DNA from: Myxococcales bacterium
Lineage (GTDB): Bacteria > Myxococcota_C > UBA6777
Direction of reading: 5' to 3'
Assembly: GCA_020632975.1 (NCBI GenBank)
Contig: JACKEL010000020.1
Coordinates: 1-54,388, forward strand
DNA length: 54,388 nt
Part shown: piece by piece, positions 25,681 to 34,762 of the stretch
How positions within the stretch are numbered: position 1 is the first letter of the stretch
Layout of the letters: the number at the start of each line of letters is the position of its first letter
Translations under genes and position numbers: made by a program
The notes under the pieces: model-generated
What the model was told of the DNA's origin: nothing
The model's database searches: none
The model's input: the letters and a program-made list of their open reading frames with translations, nothing else

Positions 25681-27216
25681 TTATCTATGTAGGGCGCTTT
25701 CCTTGAGCCAGTCGAGTTGGCTGAGGTAAAGCTGTCGGATATCTTCGATTTGGTAACGAACCATCGCGAGTCGTTCGAGGCCCAATCCCCAAGCAAGTAC
25801 GGGGACATCCACGCCTGCGGGCTGGACGACCTCTGGGCGAAATACACCTGCACCACCCAACTCAAACCAATCTTTGGCGCCGGGTAGTCGGACAAATACG
25901 CCAACGGAAGGCTCTGTATAAGGGAAAAAGTCGGGACGAAACTTCACTTCATCGAAGCCCATCTGCTTGTAAAAGGCAGTCAGGGTACCCAACAAAGAAG
26001 CGAAGCTAGCGTCTTTGTCGATGATCACACCATCCACTTGGTGAAACTCAGGAAGGTGTTTCCAATCGATGGTCTCACGACGAAACACGCGTCCCACACA
26101 AAAGACTTTTTGTGGAGGGCTAGGATCTTTGTGGCAAGCAGCCACAGTGACAGCTGTGGTGTGGGTTCGCAACACGACCTGACGGGCCTTTTGCTCGCTC
26201 CACTTGTAACGCCAACCTGTCGAACCCGTGTCCCCACCGTCTTCATGGGTGCGGCGGATGGTCTCTACCATCTTGGGATCGGGCAACTCAAACTGGCCAG
26301 GACGCTCACAATAAAAGGTATCTTGCATCTCGCGTGCAGGGTGATCTTGCGGTTGGAACAACGCATCGAAGTCCCAAAAAGCGCTCTCCACATAGGGCCC
26401 ACGGATCTCTTGGAAACCCAAGTTCAAGAAAGCACGACGGGTCTCTTCCAAGACGCGACGCAACGGGTGCAACTTGCCAGGGCGTGTAGGCGTCGTGTCG
26501 AGCGTAACGTCATAGCTACGGAAACTCACATTGCGCCATTCACCCGAAAGCAACATCGCTTCCGTCAACTGGTTGACTTCGACCAGTTCTTCAAAGCCTT
26601 CTTGTACGACTTTTTTACCCTCATCCGCAAGTTGAAGCTCTCGAAACTTGCGCTCTTTGCTGCGAAGATAATTGCGGCTTCGCAAGCCTTTGAGGGCTTC
26701 TTGGATCTCTGCGTGTGCGCTTTCTTCGGCCCCAAGCAACAAAAGATGCGAAGGAGCTTCAGCGATACGCGCAAGCAACGACTCATCAGGTTGTGTAGCT
26801 TCTAAGTCCGCACCATCGGCCCATTGCAAGGCTTTTCCTGCGCGAGTCGCATAACCTTTGGCCGTGAGATAACGCATCACTTTGCCGATAGCTTGGGCAT
26901 CTGTCCCCGTAGCTTCTGCAAGCTCGACGGTTGTCATAGGTTGGCCGCTCGTGCGCAAAGCTTCGGCTGCACGGCGCTCCAACAAAGATGCACCACTTTG
27001 TAAAAAGGCTGTGCCTTCTTCATCGAGCGAGATCTCAAGACGGATCTCTTCGGCGATATCGATCCAGCCATCTTGTGCAAAAGCTGTAGCAACAGCCATC
27101 ACCTGCGACTGATCGAGTCCCGTTCCTGCGACAAGCTCATCAAGCCCCACGCGACCACCGCGTTCTTCGAGCTGTTTGAGCACTTTGTATGCGTTCGTTG
27201 CGAGTTGGCGTGCCAT
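25681..27216 (-). CDS. pheS: Phenylalanyl-tRNA synthetase alpha subunit, archaeal/eukaryotic type
   Basis: A 511-residue class II synthetase catalytic subunit. Bacterial PheS is about 330-350 aa; this length and the N-terminal winged-helix repeats (residues 1 to about 165, NAYKVLKQLEERGGRVGLDEL and QPMTTVELAEATGTDAQAIG) are the archaeal/eukaryotic form. Diagnostic text includes GPYVESAFWDFDALFQPQDH and AREMQDTFY. Motif 2 is FCVGRVFRRETIDWKHLPEF and motif 3 is WGLGLERLAMVRY, both intact. GGAGG is right next to the ATG. It is the first gene of the pair, with pheT 11 nt downstream. No T-box or leader peptide is recognisable in the 200 nt upstream. Confidence 0.95.
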   Translation of the reverse strand: MARQLATNAYKVLKQLEERGGRVGLDELVAGTGLDQSQVMAVATAFAQDGWIDIAEEIRLEISLDEEGTAFLQSGASLLERRAAEALRTSGQPMTTVELAEATGTDAQAIGKVMRYLTAKGYATRAGKALQWADGADLEATQPDESLLARIAEAPSHLLLLGAEESAHAEIQEALKGLRSRNYLRSKERKFRELQLADEGKKVVQEGFEELVEVNQLTEAMLLSGEWRNVSFRSYDVTLDTTPTRPGKLHPLRRVLEETRRAFLNLGFQEIRGPYVESAFWDFDALFQPQDHPAREMQDTFYCERPGQFELPDPKMVETIRRTHEDGGDTGSTGWRYKWSEQKARQVVLRTHTTAVTVAACHKDPSPPQKVFCVGRVFRRETIDWKHLPEFHQVDGVIIDKDASFASLLGTLTAFYKQMGFDEVKFRPDFFPYTEPSVGVFVRLPGAKDWFELGGAGVFRPEVVQPAGVDVPVLAWGLGLERLAMVRYQIEDIRQLYLSQLDWLKESALHR

Positions 27217-27424
27217 CCTCCAAACACTCCTCTACTTCGGGCGGATCTTTACATGAGACGACGCTTTCCTGCACCACCCTTCACAAGAAGACAAGCCTCA
27301 TAACACATCAAACATCGAAGATCAACGCTTGCGCAAAGCCCTCACGCCACGAAACGCCCCACCCTCCAAGGACACACAACCTCCCCACGCGAACAAGAAA
27401 CACACGCTTTTTCTTGTTCTCTGC

Positions 27425-28132
27425 TCAGCCTTCGTGAGGATCTAACGCATTCCACGCTTGAAGGCCACCCATGATCCAAGACCCTTGGGTCTGATTGCAG
27501 CTCAAAAGATACCTCGCTTTCCTGTTCAAAAATCCCGCGCTGGGATTTCTCACGATCAGTTTGTATTCGGAGTTTATTCGGTGCGTCCTACCGACAGAGC
27601 TTTGATCACAGCCGTGAAACTTGGCCTTGGGATGGCGGTGATACTGCGTCTGACGCTGCCAAAAGATCCCATAGTTCACTGTAAAAACAGCTACATTTGC
27701 AGAAAGTTGGATCTCGACAACACGAGCATCGACCTGCAAACAAGCCCACGCCAATAAAAAACAAAGAAGAAATAGAAAGAATGCAAAAGGCGCCATCCCA
27801 GAGTCAACTGTCCCCGTAGTAAGGCGATAAATATACAAACCAAGCAGATAAAACATAACCAAAAACAACCCATATCCAAACAACGAAACCACGTACTCCG
27901 AAGAACGATCTCCATTGGGCAGCACCAAGCGGCTTTTGCAATCTTCATCTTTTACAAGGAGAGCCAACGAATCCTCTGGAGACCTCCAACGCCAAGAATC
28001 TTCGGGCGCTTTTGACTTCTCTTCATAACCTATTTCTGGAAAATCATCGCGTAAGGATTTTTTTGCTTTGTAATCCATATAAACCCAAAGAAGACTAAAG
28101 ACGAGAGAGATAGTTGCAAAGAAAACGTCCAT
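27425..28132 (-). CDS. Small polytopic membrane protein, unknown
   Basis: A 235-residue protein I do not recognise. Hydrophobic spans lie at residues about 2-19 (FFATISLVFSLLWVYM), 88-106 (YGLFLVMFYLLGLYIY) and 115-133 (FAFFLFLLCFLLAWAC). A cytoplasmic charged loop separates the first two, and a soluble C-terminal domain of about 100 residues follows (VEIQLSANVAVFTVNYGIFW onwards). AAGGAG sits 7 nt before the ATG, which makes the start firm. It stands alone between the pheST pair and the divergent glycosidase gene. Confidence 0.65.
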   Translation of the reverse strand: MDVFFATISLVFSLLWVYMDYKAKKSLRDDFPEIGYEEKSKAPEDSWRWRSPEDSLALLVKDEDCKSRLVLPNGDRSSEYVVSLFGYGLFLVMFYLLGLYIYRLTTGTVDSGMAPFAFFLFLLCFLLAWACLQVDARVVEIQLSANVAVFTVNYGIFWQRQTQYHRHPKAKFHGCDQSSVGRTHRINSEYKLIVRNPSAGFLNRKARYLLSCNQTQGSWIMGGLQAWNALDPHEG

Positions 28133-28384
28133 GGCATCGCTCCTTTATAGGAAAACTATTTTAAGAAAACCTCTCATTCTCTACATGTACTCTCTGCAAG
28201 ATAAACAAGAAAGAACGCACAGAAAAGACTATCCACCTTTTAAGTTTCGAGCGGCCCATCCACGACGGTATCCAAAGCCCATCATCGCGGCCCCTTGCGC
28301 GTTTTTCGAATCCGTAGTGTGCTTGCAAATCCCCTTCCACGAACCAACCACACACCCTTGTGTGACCGCCCACGAGAGGAAGAG

Positions 28385-31279
28385 ATGGCAAAAAAGAAAT
28401 CGAAAAAACAACGGCCCTCCGCCCAACACGTCCCTCCCACGATCCCTCTTCCCGAAAGCATCGCGCCCATCACCCAAGAAACCCCGATCTTTGCGACAGC
28501 ACCAGACCCCCAAGGACTCTTCGATCCAGAAAAAGACACCCAAGAGTCCTACGTTTGGACAGACGATCTCCCACCTGCTCCACCCGCCTCGATGTTTTCG
28601 ACTCCTGACCTCAAAGAACACCGTCCCATCGCACGTTCCGCCCTTCTCGCCACGCACGAACAACGACGCCTTGAAGAAGACGAACACCAAGAGATCCCTT
28701 GGCGACGTTGGGGGCCTTATCTCAGCGAGCGTCAGTGGGGAACAGTCCGCGAAGATTACAGCGCAGACGGCGACGCTTGGAACTATTTTCCACACGACCA
28801 CGCACGCAGCAGAGCCTATCGTTGGGGAGAAGACGGAATCGCCGGATACTCCGACAACAAACAATATCTTTGTTTTTCACTCGCACTTTGGAATGAACAA
28901 GATCCTTTCCTCAAAGAGCGACTTTTTGGCCTCACCAACGAACAAGGCAACCACGGCGAAGACGTCAAAGAACTCTATTATTATCTCGACGCGACCCCCA
29001 CCCACAGCTACCTCAAGATGCTCTACAAATATCCCCAACGCGCCTTTCCTTACACACGGCTGGCCCAAGAGAGCCAACATCGCAGCCGACAACAGCGCGA
29101 GTTTGAGGTATGGGATACAGGGATCTTCGATGATGACCGATACTTCGACATCTTTGTCGAATATGCGAAGTCCGAGCCCGAAGATACGCTGATCAAGATC
29201 ACGGTCCACAATCGCGCTTCGCACGATGCCCCTTTGCACTTGCTCCCACAACTCACCATGCGAAATATCTGGTCATGGAAACACATCGAGCAGATGCCCG
29301 AGATCTCCATGGCCAACAAAGATGCACTCTTCATACAACACCCCAAACTAGGGGAGTTTTTCTTTTATGTAGAGCATCCCTCCACATTCCTCTTTTGTGA
29401 AAACAACACCAACACACGGCGCTTGTATAACGTACAACACGCCAAAGGCCCGTTCAAAGACGCTTTTCACGACGTCGTCATCCACGGAAACACGGACGCT
29501 GCAAGCGAAGAAACCCAAGGCACCAAAGCTGCGGCTTGGTCGAGGCATATCGTCCCTGCGCACGGACAGATCACCTTAAAACTGCGACTCACACCGCGCC
29601 ATGAGACAGACCCTTTCGCCCACTTTGAAGAGATCTTTGCGCGCCGAATCCACGATGCAGACGAGTTTTACAACGCCCTTCAAGAAGATCTGCATGACGA
29701 AGATGATCGACGCATCCAACGGCAAGCGCTCGCGGGGATGATCTGGAACAAACAATATTATTGTTACAATATCCACGACTGGCAGCGTGGCGATCCCCTC
29801 CAACCGCCCCCACCCAAGGGGAGAACCAAACGCAATGCAGAGTGGGGCCATCTCAAAAACAACAATGTGATCTCCATGCCCGATACATGGGAGTATCCGT
29901 GGTATGCAGCATGGGATCTCGCTTTTCATTGCATCCCATTTGCGCTGATCGATCCAGCCTTTGCCAAGCGCCAAATCCTCTTAATGACGCGCGAATGGTA
30001 CATGCACCCCAATGGGCAACTTCCCGCTTACGAGTGGAACTTTAGCGACGTGAACCCGCCCGTCCATGCTTGGGCAGCGTGGCGGGTCTTCCAAATCGAC
30101 CGCAGCGCCCGAGGTGATCAAGGCGACCTTTTCTTTTTGGAGCGTATCTTCCACAAGCTCTTGCTGAACTTTACGTGGTGGGTCAACCGCAAAGACACCC
30201 ATGGGCGAAACGTCTTTCAAGGAGGGTTCCTTGGACTCGATAACATCGGCGTTTTCGACCGCAGCAAGCCCCTCCCCACAGGTGGGCATCTCGATCAAGC
30301 GGATGGGACGAGCTGGATGGGGATGTTCTGCCTCAATATGCTGCAAATCTCGCTTGAGTTGGCCCGTCACAACCCTGTGTACGAAGATATCGCCACCAAG
30401 TTTTTCGAGCATTTTCTGTATATCGCCCAAGCCATGACCAACCTAGGTGGCGAAGGGCTCGGTCTTTGGGACGAACAAGACAAGTTTTTCTATGATGTCT
30501 TGCACTTTCCCGAAGGACGTCTTCTACCACTCAAAGTCCGCTCGATGGTAGGGCTGATCCCGCTCTTTGCGGTCGAAACCATCGAACCCGAAACCCTCAA
30601 AAAGCTCCCCAAGTTCGCCAAGCGGATGCGATGGTTTTTGGACAATCGCCCTGATCTTGCGGACCTTGTTTCCCATTGGACCGAGCCTGGTCGTGGAGAG
30701 CGACGTCTGCTCTCTTTGTTGCGGGGCCACCGCATGAAACGACTGCTCCAACGCGCTCTCGATCCAAGCGAGTTTCTTTCGAGCTTTGGGATTCGCTCAC
30801 TCTCTCGCTATCACAAAGACCACCCCTATCTCTTTCAATACAAAGGACAATCTTTCACGGTTTCGTATGTTTCGGGAGAGTCGGACTCAGGGCTTTTTGG
30901 TGGAAACTCCAACTGGCGCGGCCCTCTCTGGTTTCCCGTCAATTACTTGCTGATCGAATCTCTGCAAAAGTTCCATCACTACTATAGCGATGACTTCTTG
31001 GTCGAATATCCCACAGGATCGGGCCAAAAGAAAAACCTGCTTGAGATCGCAGAGCTTCTTGGTGAACAACTCGCCGATCTCTTCCGCAAAGATGAACAAC
31101 AAAAACGACCGATATTCGGCGACAATCGCAAGATGCAAGAAGACCCGCATTTTCGAGATTATCTGCTTTTCTACGAATATTTCGATGGAGATACAGGACG
31201 AGGCTTGGGAGCCTCCCATCAAACGGGCTGGACGGGCCTTATCGCCAAACTCCTCCAGCCCCGCAGAAAACCTGCCTGA
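28385..31279 (+). CDS. GH63-like / MGH1-type glycoside hydrolase
   Basis: A 964-residue intracellular-looking enzyme (no signal peptide). The first 100 residues are Lys/Pro-rich and probably disordered. A beta-rich N-domain follows (about 115-440: SERQWGTVREDYSADGDAW, HNRASHDAPLHLLPQLTMRN). The C-terminal (alpha/alpha)6 barrel has the GH63-type signatures: YPWYAAWDLAFHCIPFAL with the putative acid Asp, FLGLDNIGVFDRSKP, HLDQADGTSWMGMF, SGLFGGNSNWRGPLWFP and, near the end, YEYFDGDTGRGLGASHQTGW with the probable second catalytic Glu. Family members hydrolyse alpha-glucosides or mannosyl/glucosylglycerate; the substrate here is not known. GAGGAAG precedes the ATG at 28385; the frame opens earlier but without support. 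Confidence 0.85.
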   Translation: MAKKKSKKQRPSAQHVPPTIPLPESIAPITQETPIFATAPDPQGLFDPEKDTQESYVWTDDLPPAPPASMFSTPDLKEHRPIARSALLATHEQRRLEEDEHQEIPWRRWGPYLSERQWGTVREDYSADGDAWNYFPHDHARSRAYRWGEDGIAGYSDNKQYLCFSLALWNEQDPFLKERLFGLTNEQGNHGEDVKELYYYLDATPTHSYLKMLYKYPQRAFPYTRLAQESQHRSRQQREFEVWDTGIFDDDRYFDIFVEYAKSEPEDTLIKITVHNRASHDAPLHLLPQLTMRNIWSWKHIEQMPEISMANKDALFIQHPKLGEFFFYVEHPSTFLFCENNTNTRRLYNVQHAKGPFKDAFHDVVIHGNTDAASEETQGTKAAAWSRHIVPAHGQITLKLRLTPRHETDPFAHFEEIFARRIHDADEFYNALQEDLHDEDDRRIQRQALAGMIWNKQYYCYNIHDWQRGDPLQPPPPKGRTKRNAEWGHLKNNNVISMPDTWEYPWYAAWDLAFHCIPFALIDPAFAKRQILLMTREWYMHPNGQLPAYEWNFSDVNPPVHAWAAWRVFQIDRSARGDQGDLFFLERIFHKLLLNFTWWVNRKDTHGRNVFQGGFLGLDNIGVFDRSKPLPTGGHLDQADGTSWMGMFCLNMLQISLELARHNPVYEDIATKFFEHFLYIAQAMTNLGGEGLGLWDEQDKFFYDVLHFPEGRLLPLKVRSMVGLIPLFAVETIEPETLKKLPKFAKRMRWFLDNRPDLADLVSHWTEPGRGERRLLSLLRGHRMKRLLQRALDPSEFLSSFGIRSLSRYHKDHPYLFQYKGQSFTVSYVSGESDSGLFGGNSNWRGPLWFPVNYLLIESLQKFHHYYSDDFLVEYPTGSGQKKNLLEIAELLGEQLADLFRKDEQQKRPIFGDNRKMQEDPHFRDYLLFYEYFDGDTGRGLGASHQTGWTGLIAKLLQPRRKPA

Positions 31280-31436
31280 AAAGAAATATCCGACTTTTTC
31301 CTATAAAAATCCAGCCAAGTACATCCAAGACACTCTACAAAGTCAAGTTGGGAGAAAAGATAGGCTGGATCGCTGGAAAATGGCTATCGATCGAAAAGTC
31401 TCGTGATTGAGCAAAGAGAACTCGCCCAACCCCCAT

Positions 31437-33986
31437 CTATCGTAGGTAAACACTCATCGTAGAAAGGATATCTTGCGCAGTAAGATCGGACCCTGTGGTC
31501 GCAGAGCAGTCACCAAACGACGCACCTGCCGCGATCGTCGCTCCACTGGCACAAGCGTCCTCTTTCCCGCCAATGCCCACCCAAGAGTAAGAAGGAGAGA
31601 GCACGGATGCACCGCACGGCTGGGCTCCTCCCAAGATCCCAATCCTCGCTCGTACTGTTAGTCCAGTACCCGAAGGAGGTGGATAAGAGTACCCAAATCC
31701 CTCATAAACGCATTTGTCATACAGCTTAGCACTTGGACCAGGGAACCACTCTCTCCAAACCTCGAGCCCCAAGCTGTAACCGAAGAGTTTGACAGGCGCA
31801 CCGTTCACAAGCGTGCGTAAACTATCGTTGTTGTTGAGGGGGGCTTGCGCCACAAGCCAAGTGCGCGTGTTGTTTTGACCCGCCGAAGGATTCGCGCTTG
31901 TGATCGACTGTTCCATCAGCAGTTGCACAGGTTTGATCGTGTCCATGCTATCCAACACCAAGTTTGCACCTGAACTAAGTTGAAGATCAGAGCTCAAAGT
32001 TGGTCGTTTCACACCGCTTGTCCACAGCGCATTGTCGAAAAGGAGCCCACCATTTCCGCCTTGCGACTTCACAGCGAGCGTCCATCCCCCTCCATGCGTC
32101 TCCATGTCGCAACGCGTAATGTATTTGCCGTTTGGACCGCCCTCTAAGATAAAGTCGCCACTCGTGCTGTGAACTGCTGGGGGCATCCGATATTCAAGAC
32201 AACTTTTCGCATACTTGCCAGGCCCATAAGCCAAACCAGACAGCGTCCCTCCCAAAGACTCAGAAACGAGCGACTGTGTAGGATTAGGAAATTCTCTTAT
32301 CCACAAGTAAGCATACAAACGACGTATCGAAAAGTTGATGTTTGCAGCGTTCCCTTGCCAAGCTCCTGCGCCAATCTTGTAAAGCGAGGGGGTTCCATTT
32401 GGATCAGTCTGTTTCCCACCGACGCCGATCCAAGAGACAGGACCCGAACACGTCCCTGGGATCACCGAATCCTGCGCGGACGAGAACATATGACCAATCC
32501 GAACAGCCGACACCTTCGAATTGAGTGTATTGCTGAGCAACGTGCCTTCTTTGCAAGGATTCGAGATCAGAGAGGTCCCTTTGATCAACCCCCGCCAGTT
32601 GTAGGAGCCGACGGGTGTAAAAGCAACGGCCCCATTCGCAAACTCTTTGACCTTTTTCGGGGCCGCAAGTTGCAAGATCAAACGACGACGCTCGAAGACA
32701 CTAGGAGAATTATCGGGATCTGTTTGCATCTGTAGCATGACTTGCGAAGCCTCGATCTTAACAAAGCTCGGAAACTTCGCTTCATTGGCATTCAAGACCG
32801 CATCATCTCGAACAACAACCTTCGTATTCGCCACGTTTACGCTCGAAAACGAATCATCATTCGTCCAATAAGCCGCGTCGTAATCAAAAACAGTCGTGGA
32901 GCTGCTGTTGATCTTCATAACCAACGTCCATCCGCCCCCAGCATAGGACATATTGCACGATGTGTAGTAGTTTGTGCTTTCTTTCAAAAGATAGACGCCA
33001 TCTTTTGTAGAAGCCTCATAACCAGGCTTGGGATAACGATAACCCATACAGCTTTTGGGAGGCTCAAAGAAGGTCGGCGTCGCTAGGTCCTCTTTCCATC
33101 CTTCGATATCACCGTTGACTTGGACAAAGAGAGGATAGAGACAACGCTTCACGTTTCCTACAGACAAACACTTGGTCCCTGTAAGGCAGTCAGCATCGGA
33201 TGTACAAGAGTTGTTGTGGCACAGTTCCAAAACAGGACTACACGCGCCAGTTTCGCACTCATCATCTTTGGTGCAAGTAGAGCATTTTCCTGCGTCTTTG
33301 CCGCTCTTGATACAACGCTGCCCTTTTACCCGACAGTCCGCGTCTTGGGTACACTTATCATGACAGAATCCATCTGTGGCGCAGAACTCTGTGGCGGCGC
33401 AGTCTCCATCTTTGGCGCAACAAGTCTTGCCACTTGGTCCAAGGCATGACTCGGGGGTGGGTTCTGTGACAACTTCCCCGTCAGGCGTAGGCTCAACCCC
33501 TGCTTCTTCAGGCACAGGTTCGGCGCTCATTTCTTCGGGTGCGACTTCTTCGGGCGTGACCTTTTCCTCTGGTGTTGTGGTTTCCTCTGGTGTGATTCCC
33601 TCTTCGGGCCCCACTTTTTCTTCGGGTGTGGCGGGTTCCTCTGGACCGATTTTTTCTTCAGGCGCCGTGGCTTCTTCAGGGCCTACTTTTTCTTCGGGTG
33701 TCGCGCCTTCCTCGGGCCCGATTTTTTCTTCGGGTGTGGTGGGTTCGTTTCCTTCGGGTGTTGGTTCGGGGGCGGGTTCTACTTTTGGTTCTTGTGTATC
33801 TTCAATCGATCCCGTTTGAACGCAGATATTCTTGTCCGTGCATACGAAACCACTGTCGCAATCGCTTGATTTCGTGCAGAAAAACTTCGTAGGTTTGGGA
33901 ACAGGAGCATCACAAGCTAGAACACTAAAAAGCAAGCCACCAAAAAGCCAAAGCATCGACGTCCGTAACACACGACGGTAGGACAT
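31437..33986 (-). CDS. Lipoprotein with PEEK repeats, Cys-rich modules and two fibrinogen-like domains
   Basis: An 849-residue surface lipoprotein. Signal peptide and lipobox: LLFSVLACDAP, lipid Cys at 25. One CxxxSDC module (36-55) precedes an acidic stalk (about 65-178) built of a 12-residue repeat, TPEEK(I/V)GPEE plus two residues. CxxDxDC disulfide modules follow (181-282). The C-terminal 540 residues contain two copies of a fibrinogen-C-terminal-like domain. Copy one starts SCMGYRYPKPG, with DGVYLL and then SCNMSYAGGGWTLVMK. Copy two starts SCLEYRMPP, with GDFILEGG and then RCDMETHGGGWTLAVKS. In both, the Cys and GGGWT block mirrors the YCDM...GGGWT of animal fibrinogen domains. These usually bind sugars or acetyl groups, so a surface adhesin or lectin is inferred. 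The start at 33986 has AGGGATC upstream. Confidence 0.8.
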   Translation of the reverse strand: MSYRRVLRTSMLWLFGGLLFSVLACDAPVPKPTKFFCTKSSDCDSGFVCTDKNICVQTGSIEDTQEPKVEPAPEPTPEGNEPTTPEEKIGPEEGATPEEKVGPEEATAPEEKIGPEEPATPEEKVGPEEGITPEETTTPEEKVTPEEVAPEEMSAEPVPEEAGVEPTPDGEVVTEPTPESCLGPSGKTCCAKDGDCAATEFCATDGFCHDKCTQDADCRVKGQRCIKSGKDAGKCSTCTKDDECETGACSPVLELCHNNSCTSDADCLTGTKCLSVGNVKRCLYPLFVQVNGDIEGWKEDLATPTFFEPPKSCMGYRYPKPGYEASTKDGVYLLKESTNYYTSCNMSYAGGGWTLVMKINSSSTTVFDYDAAYWTNDDSFSSVNVANTKVVVRDDAVLNANEAKFPSFVKIEASQVMLQMQTDPDNSPSVFERRRLILQLAAPKKVKEFANGAVAFTPVGSYNWRGLIKGTSLISNPCKEGTLLSNTLNSKVSAVRIGHMFSSAQDSVIPGTCSGPVSWIGVGGKQTDPNGTPSLYKIGAGAWQGNAANINFSIRRLYAYLWIREFPNPTQSLVSESLGGTLSGLAYGPGKYAKSCLEYRMPPAVHSTSGDFILEGGPNGKYITRCDMETHGGGWTLAVKSQGGNGGLLFDNALWTSGVKRPTLSSDLQLSSGANLVLDSMDTIKPVQLLMEQSITSANPSAGQNNTRTWLVAQAPLNNNDSLRTLVNGAPVKLFGYSLGLEVWREWFPGPSAKLYDKCVYEGFGYSYPPPSGTGLTVRARIGILGGAQPCGASVLSPSYSWVGIGGKEDACASGATIAAGASFGDCSATTGSDLTAQDILSTMSVYLR
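33531..33737 (-). repeat. Tandem repeat encoding TPEEKxGPEE stalk
   Basis: A 36-bp unit is repeated about four times with variation, then shorter derivatives follow. The protein product alternates TPEEK and GPEE blocks and forms an acidic, Pro-rich stalk between the lipid anchor and the folded domains. Repeat number is likely to vary between strains. Confidence 0.75.
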
Positions 33987-34288
33987 TTTTAGATCCCTCG
34001 TTTTTTGCACACCCATCTAAACAACCTTTCTTTCGAAAACAAACCTTTCTTGTACTATCGCAGTAAAGGCGAATTTGTCTCAAAAGAATGGCTCCATCTT
34101 CACATTCTATCCGCCCACCAAAAAGAACGCACAAAACTTTTTGACGCATCCAAAACACCAACATATCCCTCAAAAAAAAGGAACCCCTCCAACCCAAAAA
34201 GCAAGCTTGACTTTCTCAAAGAAACGAACACAATTTGTTAGTTCGCATCCCCACGACATTGTCCCCCTACAATAGGAGATATCCAGCG
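33987..34288. other. Divergent intergenic region (302 bp)
   Basis: AT-rich spacer between the fibrinogen-domain lipoprotein (minus) and a small unknown gene (plus). Apart from one candidate plus-strand promoter I see no gene, tRNA or strong hairpin. Confidence 0.5.
34207..34234 (+). promoter_or_regulatory. Putative promoter for the 152-aa gene
   Basis: TTGACT (34207-34212) and CACAAT (34229-34234) are 16 nt apart. Transcription would begin near 34241, giving a leader of about 48 nt with AGGAG about 10 nt before the ATG at 34289. This also makes the in-frame start at 34235 unlikely. Confidence 0.4.
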
Positions 34289-34747
34289 ATGTATCTGCAG
34301 ATCCCTCCCCATCCACACATCTTCGTTGTCCACGTAAATCAACACACCTCACGCCTGTTTCCCCCTGCCATAGCAGGAGACATCTTTAGCTTGCAAGGGC
34401 ACCTCGCCGTCAATCTCACCAAGCTAGCAGGCGTGAACTATGGCAAAGACCAAGTCTCCCTGAAGCGCGCGGACTACCAAAAACTCATGCACACCCCCGA
34501 AGAAAGCGACAAAGAAGTCTGCTTGTCTTATCGTGGTGAGCAACCCACAGAGGATCACAGCAAACCTCCAGGACAAAGCGACTTTTTGCGGGTCAACTGC
34601 CACTATTTTTCTTTTGTGGATGATACAGAGGCACGAGGACGCCAATATGCGGTCTTTTTCGAAGGTGCAAAAGGGATCTACATGGTGCTTCGCCATCGCT
34701 TGGAGACTTTGCTGGGCCTTGAGTTAACACCAGAAGACCAAGAGTGA
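34289..34747 (+). CDS. Small cytoplasmic protein, unknown
   Basis: A 152-residue protein with no signal peptide, membrane span or motif that I can name. It begins MYLQIPPHPHIFVVHVNQH, is mixed alpha/beta by composition, and has two isolated Cys residues. It is convergent with the GbsR-like regulator; only 15 nt separate the stops. The compact intergenic spacing and the promoter and ribosome-binding site upstream support a real gene. Confidence 0.55.
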   Translation: MYLQIPPHPHIFVVHVNQHTSRLFPPAIAGDIFSLQGHLAVNLTKLAGVNYGKDQVSLKRADYQKLMHTPEESDKEVCLSYRGEQPTEDHSKPPGQSDFLRVNCHYFSFVDDTEARGRQYAVFFEGAKGIYMVLRHRLETLLGLELTPEDQE

Positions 34748-34762
34748 TCGTGGAAAGGACCA

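Noticed and set aside
31309..31370. 8-bp inverted repeat ATCCAGCC/GGCTGGAT between convergent genes
   Set aside because: The arms are 46 nt apart, so a stable terminator hairpin is unlikely. No function could be assigned.
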